Source: UMGS1491 sp944380925
Lineage (GTDB): Bacteria; Bacillota; Clostridia; Oscillospirales; Acutalibacteraceae
Reading direction: 5' to 3'
Length of the DNA stretch: 23,906 nucleotides
Assembly (NCBI GenBank): GCA_944380925.1
Contig: CALWJD010000011.1
Coordinates: 1-23,906, forward strand
This document shows positions 7,119-17,362 of the stretch, in pieces. Below the pieces are notes generated by a model. The model searched no databases, was not told the origin of the DNA, and saw only the letters and a list, made by a program, of their open reading frames with translations. The first letter of the stretch is position 1. The number at the start of each line of letters is the position of its first letter. The position numbers and the translations under genes were made by a program.

Positions 7119-8830
7119 TCAATTTATAATGCTTTCGTTATCTGGGGGCGAAGCAGCGTGATTTTTGTTTTCCGGATTATAAGTGGTTTTAAACACTAAA
7201 TCGGATAGCCACTTTTTAAAAGATGGATTATCTTGAAACTGTTTAAACAATTCCATATTGTCCGACATAATTGAAAAAATAACGTTGTGTAAAGCCCGTT
7301 CACTTTCCGTACGTGCTTCTTGAATGTCGGAATTTCTCATGGCGTTTTGGTATTTTTTATCCTTGGCAACCATATCAGGTATAGCAAGAATCATTTTCTG
7401 AACATTATCCGCATCATTCCAATTAATATTTCCGAACATATCATTGAAATTCATAATAATCTTTGAAAGCAAGTCCATTTCCGGCTCCGAAGTATGACCA
7501 ACTTTACCTGTAGGTACTGGCGCAATTTCTGCATCGGTATCTTCAAGTTTTATAGATATAGCCTCTTGTGCCTCATTACGATAACTATTTAAATCTATCG
7601 TTGAAAGAATACCTTCTGAAAGATCATCGCCACGTGGAGAAGGCAACTTAGGTATCAACAAGTTAAGAAAAATAGATAATTTTTCCCAGTCAACACTACC
7701 ATATGGCAAAATCGATCCAAGAAAACCATATGTACGCACAAATGACTTAGCGGCACTTTTGAATTTTATTTGATCGTCTAATTCCAATTCTTTATAAACT
7801 GCTGTACAGGCATCAAGAATCGGGTCGAGTCTATCACGCTGAGCACCACTCAAAAACATTTCTACCAGTTGTTCAACGTTACCTTGATCATAAACTTGGT
7901 AGCTTTCCATAAGTGCAATGAGATCATAGAGTTTATTTGGGTCTGTCTCTCCTGAAAGAATTGTTGTTCTATAAAACTTAGAAAACGCATCCTCTATTGT
8001 TGATGTTTTATTAGCAAAATCTAAAACATATACTTCATCTTTTCCGGGGCAAGCCCTATTTAAACGAGACAGTGTTTGTACAGCCGCAATACCATAGAGA
8101 GGCTTGTCAACATACATTGTTTGCAGCAGTGGCTCATCAAAACCCGTCTGAAACATATCAGCCACAATTAATATTCTGTATGGATCTTTTTTAAATTCCT
8201 TAGGTATCTTAGCATCAGAAAACCCATTAATGGATGCTGATATTAGTGCTACATCATTTTGTCTGTATTTATGTTCACCCGAAAACGCCACAATTACTTT
8301 ATAAGGGCTATTTCTCTCTGAAAGGTGTTTATTTATTGCATAGTAATATTCGATACAACGTTCAATACTCGAAGTAACAACCATTGCACGAGCTTTACCA
8401 TTAATCTTTTTCTTTGCGATAACTTGCTCATGAAAATGGTCCACCATCATAGCAGCCTTCTTAGCAATAACATTAGAATTTCCTTCAACAAAAGCACGTA
8501 ATTTTTTTTGCGCACGTTTCTTATCGAACATCGGATCATCTTCAACGGCTTTCATAATTTTATACCAACTATCAATAGTTGTATAATTTTTTAACACGTC
8601 GAGTATAAAGCCCTCCTGAATTGCCTGTTTCATCGTATAAACATGAAACGGACGGTGTTTGATTTCTTCATCTTCTTCATATGCTACTCCAAACATCTCT
8701 TCGGTTTTGTTTTTAGGAGTAGCTGTAAAGGCAAAATAGCTAGCAGACGAAACAAGCTTGCGACCTTCCATCATAGCATTAATTTTATCTTCATTATCTG
8801 CATTATCGTCAGTACTAAGACCTGAAACGA
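7119..8830 (-). pseudogene. hsdR: Type I restriction HsdR, C-terminal half only
   Basis: This is the downstream part of a type I restriction-modification motor/endonuclease subunit, about 570 of the usual ~1000 residues. Visible SF2 helicase motifs are YFAFTATPKNKT (motif III region), ILIVADMFQTGFDEPLLQ (motif V) and QTLSRLNRACPG (motif VI), followed by the helical C-terminal domain to the stop at 7119. The N-terminal nuclease domain, Walker A and DEAD-box regions are missing. Recognisable HsdR sequence stops at SGLSTDDNADNED, near 8830, where a DUF262 gene begins head-to-head. Neither hsdM nor hsdS is present. It cannot restrict DNA as it stands. Confidence 0.9.
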
Positions 8831-10837
8831 TAAAAATTTTTGTTACAGACAAAAATATAAAGCTTCCGCGATTTCAGAGAAAACAAACTTGGGATGAAAA
8901 GAAAAATTTTCAATTATGTATAAGCCTTTTTAAGGAATACCCCATGAGTGTAACAATATTAAGTGTTGAGGAAATAAAAGGTAAAAAGGTTCGTTGGTTA
9001 CTGGACGGACGGCAACGGAGAAATGCGTTTCTTCAAATGTATGAAGACCCTGAAAACATATACAATTGGGCCAAAAGATTTGTTGGGTTTAAAAATAATA
9101 ACCAGCCGAGTGAATTGGGAGAAATGTTTTGGAAGAAAATAGACGAATATATAGAGTATAGCGAAGAAGATGAAACAGAAAAAATTGATGAAGATAACTC
9201 TGAGGACAGTACGGAGGTTGTTGAATCGCAATATCAAGATGAAGAATGCATCGACCAAAAATTTGGATTGGATTTTTTGCTGGAGATAATCAAGATGATT
9301 CATAATAAAAACAAAAAAATACCGGATTTACTAAGCCATTCGATTTTACTAGGTTTGTTTCTAAATTACCATATTTGGATAATGATCAAGGAAATGAGAA
9401 ACTGTCTTCAAAAAGGCTTAAAACATTTTTGGGGGAGTATAGAAACAATTATTGTTTTAATGAAGAGTTGGATTTTGAAAAGGAAGATTCTTTTTTTAAA
9501 TTTATTGATTCAAGGTGTCAGATTAAAGATGAAAGCAAGTTAAAGCGTCATATTAATTCAAATTGGAAAGAAATAATGATAAGGATCAATATCCTGGAAA
9601 GGCTTGATAATTTACTATCTAATAGCAAGATAGGTTTAATAGAGGTTAAGAAAATTTCACCGGCAGATTCACAAAAAATATTCAATATTATAAATCAGGG
9701 AGGCGAAAAATTAAGTGCTGTAGAAGTTCTTTCTGCAAAACCAAGTTGGAATACCAAAATAGAAAATGACCGGTTGAAATGAAAACATCGGTGAGGGAAT
9801 TATATAAAAAAATTGGTACAGAAAATTCAAATATAGTTAAGTGGGATTTGCCTGCGACATTTTTGAAGAGAATAGGAAATAATATTATTATAAAACCCTT
9901 TACGTGTGATCCGAAAGAATTTGCAAAGGAAATCACTTACGGCTTTAAAATTTTGGCAGGTATATTGGAAGATGGAGTTAAAAAGGAAGATATTGATAAG
10001 CTTAGTAAAAAAAGTATAAACTGGGCATATGAATACGAAGAACTTATATCAAATGTAAATTCCATGCTAAAGCTTATAAATACCTTCTCATATTTTCGAT
10101 TTTTCAATTCCTGGCGTTCGAATATTATGGAGTTAACAAGTGATAGTATTGCCCTGAATTTTTTTATACTGAGTTATAATGACTGGGTAAGAAAAGGCAA
10201 GCCGATTGGTTCTGACAGTAAAGCCAGACAATTTGAAAAGAACTGCTTGATACTTTGGGACAAACTTATATATGAATATATGTCATCACAATGGAAAGGC
10301 TCGGCGGATTCTAAAATAGCATCCAATATCTCCGCATTTAACAATTCAAATGATCAGATAATTTGCCCCGTACAAACCGAACAATGGATACAACTATTGA
10401 AAGAAATTCGAGATAAGCACTCTGTATTTGGAAATAAGATAAATAGCAAAACAAATTTTAAGGCTCTGCTTTATCATTTTTATTGTTTGAAAAAAATTTC
10501 AGGGCCGGATACCGGTTGCTCAATAGAGATAGATCACATTTTGCCACAGGATTTATTCAAAAGTTCAACCATAGCTGACAATGAGGCGAAAATGAATAGT
10601 CTTTTTAATCTGGGATTATTGCCAAAGAATGATAATATATCAAAAGGAAAAAAGCGATTAGCGGCAATAACCGATGATTGGTTGAAAGATCAGATTAGAC
10701 GATATGAATTTGTAAAAGATGAAGATTTTGCTTTTTATTCAGATTTTTTGAACTGCGATAAAATATACGAAAACAGATATAAATTGTTCGAAAATGCGTT
10801 TGGCGAGTTACGAACAAAACTATTAAACAATCAATGA
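8831..10837 (+). pseudogene. DUF262/DUF1524 (GmrSD-like) protein, 5'-truncated and frameshifted
   Basis: The DUF262 region starts abruptly near 8831: NIKLPRFQRKQTW, then VRWLLDGRQRRNAF, the family's conserved DGQQR-like motif. The frame shifts at an A7 run (9313-9319); adding one A links NKNKK to NTGFTKPFDFTRFVSKLPY. It shifts again at about 9776-9780, where one extra A joins NDRLK to MKTSVRELYKKIG. The last part contains the DUF1524 HNH nuclease signature IEIDHILPQDLF, with NSLFNLGLL. Family members, including the GmrSD type IV restriction enzymes, use DUF262 as an NTPase and DUF1524 as a nuclease against phage or modified DNA. All domains are recognisable, but no full-length product is possible without frame correction. 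Confidence 0.87.
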
Positions 10838-11022
10838 TGTTAAAAAATAAGCAGACGTACATATAGGAATAATCCAAAGTATAGTATTTTTGAAGATGAT
10901 ATTGCATTTATCAAAAAATGAGACCAACGTAATAAAATATAAACTCGAAAAATATGAGCCTGTGTTGCTGAATGTCGGTTTAAAAGCAATATGCAACTAT
11001 TGTATAAAATTTATAAAAATAA

Positions 11023-11051
11023 TTGTAAAAATTATTGATGCATGATATTAT
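11023..11051 (+). promoter_or_regulatory. Probable promoter of the cas operon
   Basis: TTGTAA (11023-11028) and TATTAT (11046-11051) are spaced by 17 bases. They lie 33 bases upstream of the cas3 start, in an AT-rich stretch that follows the DUF262 stop. The remainder of 10838-11022 shows no convincing gene. Confidence 0.6.
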
Positions 11052-11084
11052 AACGCCATATTATTTGTGGGAGTGATTAAGATT

Positions 11085-13283
11085 ATGTATTTGGCGCACA
11101 AAAAAGACGATGGTACGATTCAGGCGGTTAAGGAGCATAGTTTAAATACGGCAAATTTGTGTAAAGATTATTCTGTCGGCGAACTTAAACAGTTTATGTA
11201 TATGTTAGGGCTTCTTCATGATATAGGGAAATATCAACCTTCATTCCAAAGACGCATAAATGGCGAAAACATAAGAGTAGAACATTCTATATGCGGAGCA
11301 AAAGAAATAGACATAAAAAATGAAGTTTTAAGTTTGATGGCAAAACTTTGCATAGCCGGACATCATAGCGGTATCCCTGATGCCGGGACGTTGGTAGATA
11401 CTAAAGATAAACCAACTTTAAGAGGCCGATTAAAAAGAGTAACTGAAAATTATGATGTATATAAAACTGAGCTGGAAGCGTTTATTAATAAAAATCAAAT
11501 TGATGAAAACAAAATAATTAGTTTCGTTGGTAAAGATTGTAATAGTAATGAAGATTTGGTAAGTAAGTTTGCGTTTTTAATAAGATATTGCTTTTCGTGT
11601 CTTACTGATGCCGATTCGGTTGATACGGCCGAATTTATGGAGGGTGATAAAAGGAAAGAATTAAAATCGGATTTTAAGCAGTGTATTGAAAAAGTAAATA
11701 AGAAACTGGATTCATTTGTGTGTGAAACCGATTTACAAAAGGCAAGAAGTTTGATTCAAAACCAAGTTTTTAAAAAAGTGGATGTGGATTCCGAAATTTA
11801 CTTAATGAATATGCCTACGGGTAGTGGTAAAACGCTTTGCAGTCTAAAATTCGCACTCGAAAGAGCCATAAAGAAAAACAAAAAAAGAATTATATATGTT
11901 ATTCCTTATAACAGCATCATAGATCAAACGGCAAAAGAATTTGAAACATTACTTGGCGAGAGTGCAAGTATACTGAGGCATCAATCAACTTTTGATTATG
12001 AAGATGCCAAAGATGCAAACTACGATAATGATTATATCAAAAAGGCCGAAATCGCAACGGAAAATTGGGATTCGAGCTTTATAATAACAACGGCTGCGCA
12101 ATTTTTTGAATCTGTCTATTCAAACAAAAGAAAAAAACTAAGAAAGCTCCATAATATGGCAGATAGTATTTTAGTGTTTGATGAAGCACATCTTATGCCG
12201 ATAGATTATTTAAAACCGTGTCTTGAGTGTATATTGCATATAACCAAGTGCCTTAACAGTGAAGCTGTGTTTCTTACTGCAACGATGCCCAACTTTCACG
12301 AATTAATAAGCAAATATTCGCTAGAAAACAGTAAAGTATTAGATTTGGTTACAGACAGATCTAATTTTAAATTCTTTAAAAAATGTAGCTTTAAATACAG
12401 AGGTAAAAACAGTATTGAACATATAGTATCCGATGCACAGAAGTGCCCATCAAGCTTGATAATAGTAAACAAGAGAAAAGCCGCAAAACAAATTTACGAT
12501 ATGATGAGCGGTAAAAAATATCATCTATCCACATATATGACTTACAAGGACAGAGAAAAAACTATTCTCGAAATAAAAAAAGAGCTTAAAAATCTTGAAA
12601 GCGATTTTCCAAACTTTGAAAATGTACCCGAAGACCGAAAAATAAGGCTGGTTTCCACTTCACTCGTGGAAGCCGGAGTAGATTTTGATTTTCATACGGT
12701 TTTTAGGGAGATGGCCGGTCTTGACAGCATTTTGCAAGCCGGAGGGCGGTGCAACCGAGAGGGGAAGCGCAAAAAAGCTGTGACAAATATATTTGAAATA
12801 GGAGGTGAAAATTACATAGATAAGCAACACGGAAAATTATCCGTAACATTGCCGATATTTGATAATTATAAAGATGTATCTTCAAAAGAAAGCGTAGATC
12901 ATTACTACGATCAGCTATATTTTTTGAATGGTGATCGTATCGAAAAAAATAGTATCAGTAAATTTATAGAGAATCCTCTGTGCATAAATTTAAAGGAGTA
13001 TGCGGAAGAGGTATTTAAATTTATAGATCAAAATACACTTGCCGTTGTGGTGAATCAAGACGAGGAAAGCGAAAATTTAATTCAAAAGTTTAGAGAAAAA
13101 AAGAGTATAAAAACGCTCAGAAAGCTTCAAAAATATGCATTTTCGGTTTATAAAAATGAACTCGATATACTAATGAGTCAAGGAGTAATTGAAAATATTG
13201 ACGGGCTTCTTTTACTCACAAATAATGATTACTACAGCGACAAAACCGGAATTTCATTTGAATCAAAAGATTATATCATTTAG
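11085..13283 (+). CDS. cas3: Cas3 HD nuclease-helicase, type I-C
   Basis: This 732-residue protein degrades target DNA after Cascade recruits it. The N-terminal HD nuclease has H18 in KEHSLNTA and the HD pair at residues 45-46 in LLHDIGKY. The SF2 helicase has Walker A GSGKT at 246-250, DEAH at 366-369, FLTATMP, TSLVEAGVDFD and QAGGRCNRE. All key motifs look intact. The start is taken at ATG 11085, which has GGGAG at 11069-11073 upstream and gives the usual YLAHKK opening. An in-frame GTG at 11067 would overlap that site. It is the first gene of the operon; cas5 begins 16 bases after its stop. Confidence 0.95.
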   Translation: MYLAHKKDDGTIQAVKEHSLNTANLCKDYSVGELKQFMYMLGLLHDIGKYQPSFQRRINGENIRVEHSICGAKEIDIKNEVLSLMAKLCIAGHHSGIPDAGTLVDTKDKPTLRGRLKRVTENYDVYKTELEAFINKNQIDENKIISFVGKDCNSNEDLVSKFAFLIRYCFSCLTDADSVDTAEFMEGDKRKELKSDFKQCIEKVNKKLDSFVCETDLQKARSLIQNQVFKKVDVDSEIYLMNMPTGSGKTLCSLKFALERAIKKNKKRIIYVIPYNSIIDQTAKEFETLLGESASILRHQSTFDYEDAKDANYDNDYIKKAEIATENWDSSFIITTAAQFFESVYSNKRKKLRKLHNMADSILVFDEAHLMPIDYLKPCLECILHITKCLNSEAVFLTATMPNFHELISKYSLENSKVLDLVTDRSNFKFFKKCSFKYRGKNSIEHIVSDAQKCPSSLIIVNKRKAAKQIYDMMSGKKYHLSTYMTYKDREKTILEIKKELKNLESDFPNFENVPEDRKIRLVSTSLVEAGVDFDFHTVFREMAGLDSILQAGGRCNREGKRKKAVTNIFEIGGENYIDKQHGKLSVTLPIFDNYKDVSSKESVDHYYDQLYFLNGDRIEKNSISKFIENPLCINLKEYAEEVFKFIDQNTLAVVVNQDEESENLIQKFREKKSIKTLRKLQKYAFSVYKNELDILMSQGVIENIDGLLLLTNNDYYSDKTGISFESKDYII

Positions 13284-13299
13284 AAAAGGGGGAATAGAA

Positions 13300-14028
13300 T
13301 TGAGTTATGGATTTAGGATTTTGGTCAGCGGTGATTTTGCTTGTTTTACAAGACCTGAGATGAAGGTTGAAAGGGTAAGTTATGATGTGCCGACCCCGAG
13401 CGCTATTTGCGGAATGCTTAAAAGTATCTATTGGAAACCGGCAATAAGATACGTTGTTGACAAGATAATTGTATATAATCCGATAGATTTTATAAATATC
13501 CGAAGGAATGAAGTCAAAGAAAAGGTATCTTTTGATGGCGTAAAAAAGCAGATAAAAGGTAAAAATAATGATATATGTATTTATAGTTCTGTGGCGCGGA
13601 ATCAAAGGGCATCAATGGTGCTTAAAAACGTTAAATATGGCATAGAATTTCATTTTGAACTTACCGGTTTAAGAAGCGAAGATGAAGATGACGGAGAAAA
13701 TAAGCATTACAACATCATAAAAAGACGATTCGAAAAAGGCCAATTTTATAAAGAGCCCTGCTTGGGACTTAGAGAATTTACGGTAAAAGAAATAAAACTT
13801 ATTGATGAATTTGATGTATCGGAAATCAGTGAGGATATTGTAAGACGGGGCGACGTCGATTTGGGATATATGCTTTATGATATGAAATTTAAAGATGGTG
13901 GCAGACCCATGAATGATGACTGGGAAAATCCCGTGTTTTCAGATAGCTCCGATGCGGTTTACTACCGACCTCATATGATAAAAGGAGTAATAGATGTTAA
14001 AAAATATAGGGAGGGATTAAAATGCTGA
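13300..14028 (+). CDS. cas5c: Cas5c (Cas5d), crRNA-processing Cascade subunit
   Basis: This 242-residue RAMP protein starts at TTG 13300 behind AAAAGGGGG. The residues encoded upstream in the same frame overlap cas3 and do not fit the family. It opens SYGFRILVSGDFACFTRPEM and continues VERVSYDVPTPSAICGMLKSIYW, the usual Cas5d N terminus with its PTPSA motif. In type I-C this subunit cleaves pre-crRNA at the base of the repeat hairpin and stays on the 5' handle, which explains the lack of cas6 here. Its end overlaps the cas8c start by 7 bases, suggesting translational coupling. Confidence 0.95.
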   Translation: MSYGFRILVSGDFACFTRPEMKVERVSYDVPTPSAICGMLKSIYWKPAIRYVVDKIIVYNPIDFINIRRNEVKEKVSFDGVKKQIKGKNNDICIYSSVARNQRASMVLKNVKYGIEFHFELTGLRSEDEDDGENKHYNIIKRRFEKGQFYKEPCLGLREFTVKEIKLIDEFDVSEISEDIVRRGDVDLGYMLYDMKFKDGGRPMNDDWENPVFSDSSDAVYYRPHMIKGVIDVKKYREGLKC

Positions 14029-15881
14029 TAAAATCTCTCTGTGATTATTATGATATGTTAGCAAAAAAGGGCAAGACAGCCCCGAATGGATATGAATACG
14101 TTGGTATCACGCACACTATTTTTTTAAAGGAAAATGGAAGCATAGGTTATATAGCAAATTGCCGTGAACCCAATGAATATACCGACAAAAAAGGAAAAAC
14201 AAAAGTGAAATATGAGCCTAAAGAAGTGTTATTTCCTAAAAGAGTAAGCTCGCCTAAAGTAAGTTCGGAATTTATAGAACACAGACGACCGTATATTTTT
14301 GGACTTGCTTTTGATAATGATGAATTTCATACTTGGGAACTCAAAAGCGGTAAAAAACAAGATATTTTGAAATATTTTAGGAAATTTAAAGAAGACAATT
14401 TAAAGTTTATTGAGGGTATAGATTCACCGATAGTCAATGCATATAGGAATTTTATGTTGAATTGGAATCCCGAAAATGAGTTAAATAATGAACATCTAAA
14501 AGCAATAGGTAAGGATTTAAAAAATGCTAAATTTGAGTTTAGACTTGCCGGAAACGTACGAGAGATTTTGCAGGAAGATGAGCAAGTGAAGAAGCGGTGG
14601 GAACAACGGTATTTTAGCGATAGTAATGAAGATTCAAAAGGTGCGGTGATTTCTCAGTGCGGTATATATGGGCAAAACGAAAAAATTTCATGTACTCATA
14701 ACGCGGTAAAAGGTTTAGTTGGAGGTCAATCATCCGGATGTAAGTTGGTATGTTTTAATAATGAATCGGATGAATCTTATGGCAAAGCGCAATCTTACAA
14801 CAGCAATGTTTCCGAAAAGGCTATGAGAAAGTATACTGAAGCTCTGGGTTACATAGTTGATAAAAATAGAATAACAATTGACGATATGAACATAATATAC
14901 TGGTCATGCGATAAAGAAAGTGGCGAGAAATGTGAGGACATATTTGCTAAATTCTTTGGAAAAAGCGAAAACGATATGGATTCCGAAACGACCGAAAAAT
15001 CCATAAGGGAATTAATTAAGGATGCAAAGAAAGGAAATATAAATTTTGATAAAATTTCCGATGAAAATCTTGGCAAAATAAATGAGGATTCTGATTTTTA
15101 CATAGTTGGCTTAAAACCAAACAGTTCAAGAATTGCAATTAAGTTTTTTTATAAAAATAAATTTGGAAAACTGCTTTATAATATAGCCAAACATCAAAGC
15201 GACATACAGATTTCCGAAGACGGAAAACTGGTACCTCTGTGGCAGATTAAAAACACAATGATTCCCGAAAAAAGCAAAAAAACAGCAGTTGATCCCGAAA
15301 TTATTGCAAAAATTTTCAAGGCCATAATTGATGGTAGCAAATATCCCGAAATGCTTTTGAACAACATGGTAACCAGGTTTAAACTGTCGGAAGATGAAAC
15401 ACATTATTTGGCTCAAAAAATAAGGGCCGGGGTTATAAAAGCATGCCTAAACAGAAAATTAAAAAACAAGGAGGAATTTAAAATGTCATTGGACGAAAAC
15501 AATAAAAATGCAGCATATTTGTGCGGAAGACTTTTTGCTATATTGGAAAAGTTGCAGCAAAACGCAGCGTCATCAAAACTCAACAGAACAATTAAAGATG
15601 CATACTTTTCATCGGCATCATCAAGACCTGCAAGTATATTTCCTCAAATTTTAAAGCTTTCAAATTATCATTTGGCAAAACTGGAAGATAAAAACAAAAT
15701 TTTCTATAATAAATTGATTTCAAGCATAATGGATGATATATCCGGAGAATTCCCAAAACATTTAAAACTTGATGATCAAGGAAAATTTATAATAGGCTAC
15801 TATCATCAAAACAGCGATTTATATAAATCAAAGAAAGAAATTGAAAATAATTATGACGAAGAAAACGAGGAGGAGATTTAA
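14022..15881 (+). CDS. cas8c: Cas8c (Csd1), large Cascade subunit
   Basis: This 619-residue Csd1-family protein starts at ATG 14022 with GGGAGG just upstream. The opening (LIKSLCDYYDMLAKKGKTAP) is typical of the family. In the type I-C complex it recognises the PAM and helps place the target strand. The C-terminal region, from residue 488, forms the separate small subunit Cas11c and has its own internal start. The gene is full length and open. It ends 1 base before the cas7 start codon, with the cas7 ribosome binding site inside its last codons. Confidence 0.95.
   Translation: MLIKSLCDYYDMLAKKGKTAPNGYEYVGITHTIFLKENGSIGYIANCREPNEYTDKKGKTKVKYEPKEVLFPKRVSSPKVSSEFIEHRRPYIFGLAFDNDEFHTWELKSGKKQDILKYFRKFKEDNLKFIEGIDSPIVNAYRNFMLNWNPENELNNEHLKAIGKDLKNAKFEFRLAGNVREILQEDEQVKKRWEQRYFSDSNEDSKGAVISQCGIYGQNEKISCTHNAVKGLVGGQSSGCKLVCFNNESDESYGKAQSYNSNVSEKAMRKYTEALGYIVDKNRITIDDMNIIYWSCDKESGEKCEDIFAKFFGKSENDMDSETTEKSIRELIKDAKKGNINFDKISDENLGKINEDSDFYIVGLKPNSSRIAIKFFYKNKFGKLLYNIAKHQSDIQISEDGKLVPLWQIKNTMIPEKSKKTAVDPEIIAKIFKAIIDGSKYPEMLLNNMVTRFKLSEDETHYLAQKIRAGVIKACLNRKLKNKEEFKMSLDENNKNAAYLCGRLFAILEKLQQNAASSKLNRTIKDAYFSSASSRPASIFPQILKLSNYHLAKLEDKNKIFYNKLISSIMDDISGEFPKHLKLDDQGKFIIGYYHQNSDLYKSKKEIENNYDEENEEEI
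15483..15881 (+). CDS. cas11c: Cas11c small subunit from an internal start in cas8c
   Basis: An in-frame ATG at 15483 is preceded by AAGGAGG (15468-15474) at 8-base spacing, the strongest Shine-Dalgarno sequence in the cas8c coding region. The product of 132 residues begins MSLDENNKNAAYLCGRLFAI and is helical, matching the size and opening of Cas11c proteins. Independent translation of Cas11c from within cas8c is established for type I-C systems; its use here is inferred from this site. Cas11c would form the belly of Cascade and stabilise the non-target strand. No separate cas11 gene exists in the locus. Confidence 0.85.
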   Translation: MSLDENNKNAAYLCGRLFAILEKLQQNAASSKLNRTIKDAYFSSASSRPASIFPQILKLSNYHLAKLEDKNKIFYNKLISSIMDDISGEFPKHLKLDDQGKFIIGYYHQNSDLYKSKKEIENNYDEENEEEI

Positions 15882-15882
15882 A

Positions 15883-16734
15883 ATGGAACTTAAAAATAGG
15901 TATGATTTTGTAATGATTTTTGACGTGGAAAACGGAAACCCAAACGGCGACCCTGATGCGGGAAACAATCCGAGAATTGATCCCGAAACGGGCATAGGAC
16001 TTGTAAGTGATGTTTGTTTAAAGAGAAAAATTAGGAATTATGTGGAACTTGTAAAAGAGGGTGAGCAAGGATACAATATACTTATCAAAGCGGACAAGCC
16101 GCTTAATGACAAATTTGAAAATGCATATGCGGAGCAAAGTTTGGAATTAAAAGCTAAGGGCAAAAAACAAGATGATGTAATAAAAGCACGAGAATACATG
16201 TGTAAAAATTATTATGATGTAAGAACTTTCGGAGCGGTAATGTCTACGGGCGATAATCCGTGTGGCATAGTGCGCGGCCCTGTTCAAATTAACTTTGCTA
16301 AAAGTATTTCACCCATAAGTTCGCAAGAAATTACCATTACCCGCCAGGCACGAACAACTTCGGACAGACAAGAAACAGGTAATACAGAATTTGGCAAAAA
16401 AAGTATAGTGCCTTACGGGCTTTATAGAGCTGAAGGGTATGTATCGGCGGTTTTGGCAAATAAAGTAGGATTTGACAGCGATGACCTTGAGCTTTTATGG
16501 CAAGCGATTATGAATATGTTTGAAAATGACCATAGCGCCGCAAGGGGCAAGATGTGCATGAGAAAATTATATATATTCAAACATGAAAATATATTGGGAA
16601 ATTGCCATTCAAACAAGTTATTTGATTTGATCGATTCGAAGCCAACTATTGAAGTCCCGAGAAAATTTTCAGATTATGATATAACAGTCAGCGAAGATTT
16701 ACCTGAGGGTGTAGAACTAATATCTTATGAATGA
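15883..16734 (+). CDS. cas7c: Cas7c (Csd2), crRNA backbone subunit
   Basis: This 283-residue Cas7 protein starts at ATG 15883, behind GAGGAGGAG. The longer frame upstream lies within cas8c and is not expected to be used. It has the Csd2 signature FDVENGNPNGDPDAGN, then DVRTFGAVMS and GPVQI. Several copies coat the spacer part of the crRNA in Cascade. The gene overlaps cas4 by 8 bases (its TGA lies inside the cas4 start region). No damage is visible. Confidence 0.95.
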   Translation: MELKNRYDFVMIFDVENGNPNGDPDAGNNPRIDPETGIGLVSDVCLKRKIRNYVELVKEGEQGYNILIKADKPLNDKFENAYAEQSLELKAKGKKQDDVIKAREYMCKNYYDVRTFGAVMSTGDNPCGIVRGPVQINFAKSISPISSQEITITRQARTTSDRQETGNTEFGKKSIVPYGLYRAEGYVSAVLANKVGFDSDDLELLWQAIMNMFENDHSAARGKMCMRKLYIFKHENILGNCHSNKLFDLIDSKPTIEVPRKFSDYDITVSEDLPEGVELISYE

Positions 16735-17362
16735 TAATGTAATTAATATTAGATCTTTACAGCATTTTTTGTATTGCCCTCATAGGTGGGGGCTTATAGA
16801 GATCGGAAAAGTATGGTCTGAAAATTTTTATGTTACGAAAGCAAACTTGGTTCACAAGAGAGCACACGATTTTAATGAATTTGTGTCCAAAAACAAAAAA
16901 GTTTTTACTAGTGTTTCGGTTTATAATGATATGCCCGAGTATAATCTTTACGGAGTTTTGGATTGTTTGGAAATTTCGGATAGTGGCATAAATATTGTGG
17001 AGTATAAGCCAAGCAAGCCTAAAAACAGAGAGTATAATTATGAGGATTTAATGCAAGTTTTCGCTCAAAAATTATGCGTAGATTATATATTTAACGGTAA
17101 CTCTCAAGGATACATCTACTATGCCGACGTTAAAAAAAGAGTAAAACTTCCGCTTATGGAAAACTTTTTGCAGTATGACAAAGACCTAAAAAATATAGTG
17201 GGGGAAATGAGAAGTTTAATAAAAATGGGCAAGATTCCTTCCGTTCGAAAAGACCAGAACTGTAATGGATGTTCTTTAAAGGATTTGTGCATTCCAAAAA
17301 TAAAAAAGATTAGATCTGTGCATGATGAAATTGCGGAATCTGTGAGAAAGGAGGAATTCTAA
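16727..17362 (+). CDS. cas4: Cas4 PAM-trimming nuclease for spacer acquisition
   Basis: This 211-residue RecB-like Cas4 nuclease carries the expected metal site: D79 in YGVLDCLE and E92-x-K94 in VEYKPSK, followed by QVFAQKLCVDY. Four cysteines for an iron-sulphur cluster are C17 (in YCPHRWGL) and C179, C182 and C188 near the C terminus. In type I-C, Cas4 works with Cas1-Cas2 to choose and trim protospacers with the right PAM. It overlaps cas7 upstream, and its stop codon shares one base with the cas1 ATG, so the acquisition genes are coupled to Cascade. Confidence 0.95.
   Translation: MNDNVINIRSLQHFLYCPHRWGLIEIGKVWSENFYVTKANLVHKRAHDFNEFVSKNKKVFTSVSVYNDMPEYNLYGVLDCLEISDSGINIVEYKPSKPKNREYNYEDLMQVFAQKLCVDYIFNGNSQGYIYYADVKKRVKLPLMENFLQYDKDLKNIVGEMRSLIKMGKIPSVRKDQNCNGCSLKDLCIPKIKKIRSVHDEIAESVRKEEF

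Noticed and set aside
8758..8830. Extension of the DUF262 frame upstream to 8758
   Set aside because: The added residues are antisense to hsdR coding sequence and do not resemble DUF262, so this is read through the deletion junction.
10896..11044. 48-residue plus-strand frame before cas3
   Set aside because: No ribosome binding site; it overlaps the probable cas promoter and ends in low-complexity Ile/Lys sequence.
15841..15882. Earlier cas7 start at 15841
   Set aside because: It would add basic residues antithetical to the family opening and ignore the GAGGAGGAG site before ATG 15883.
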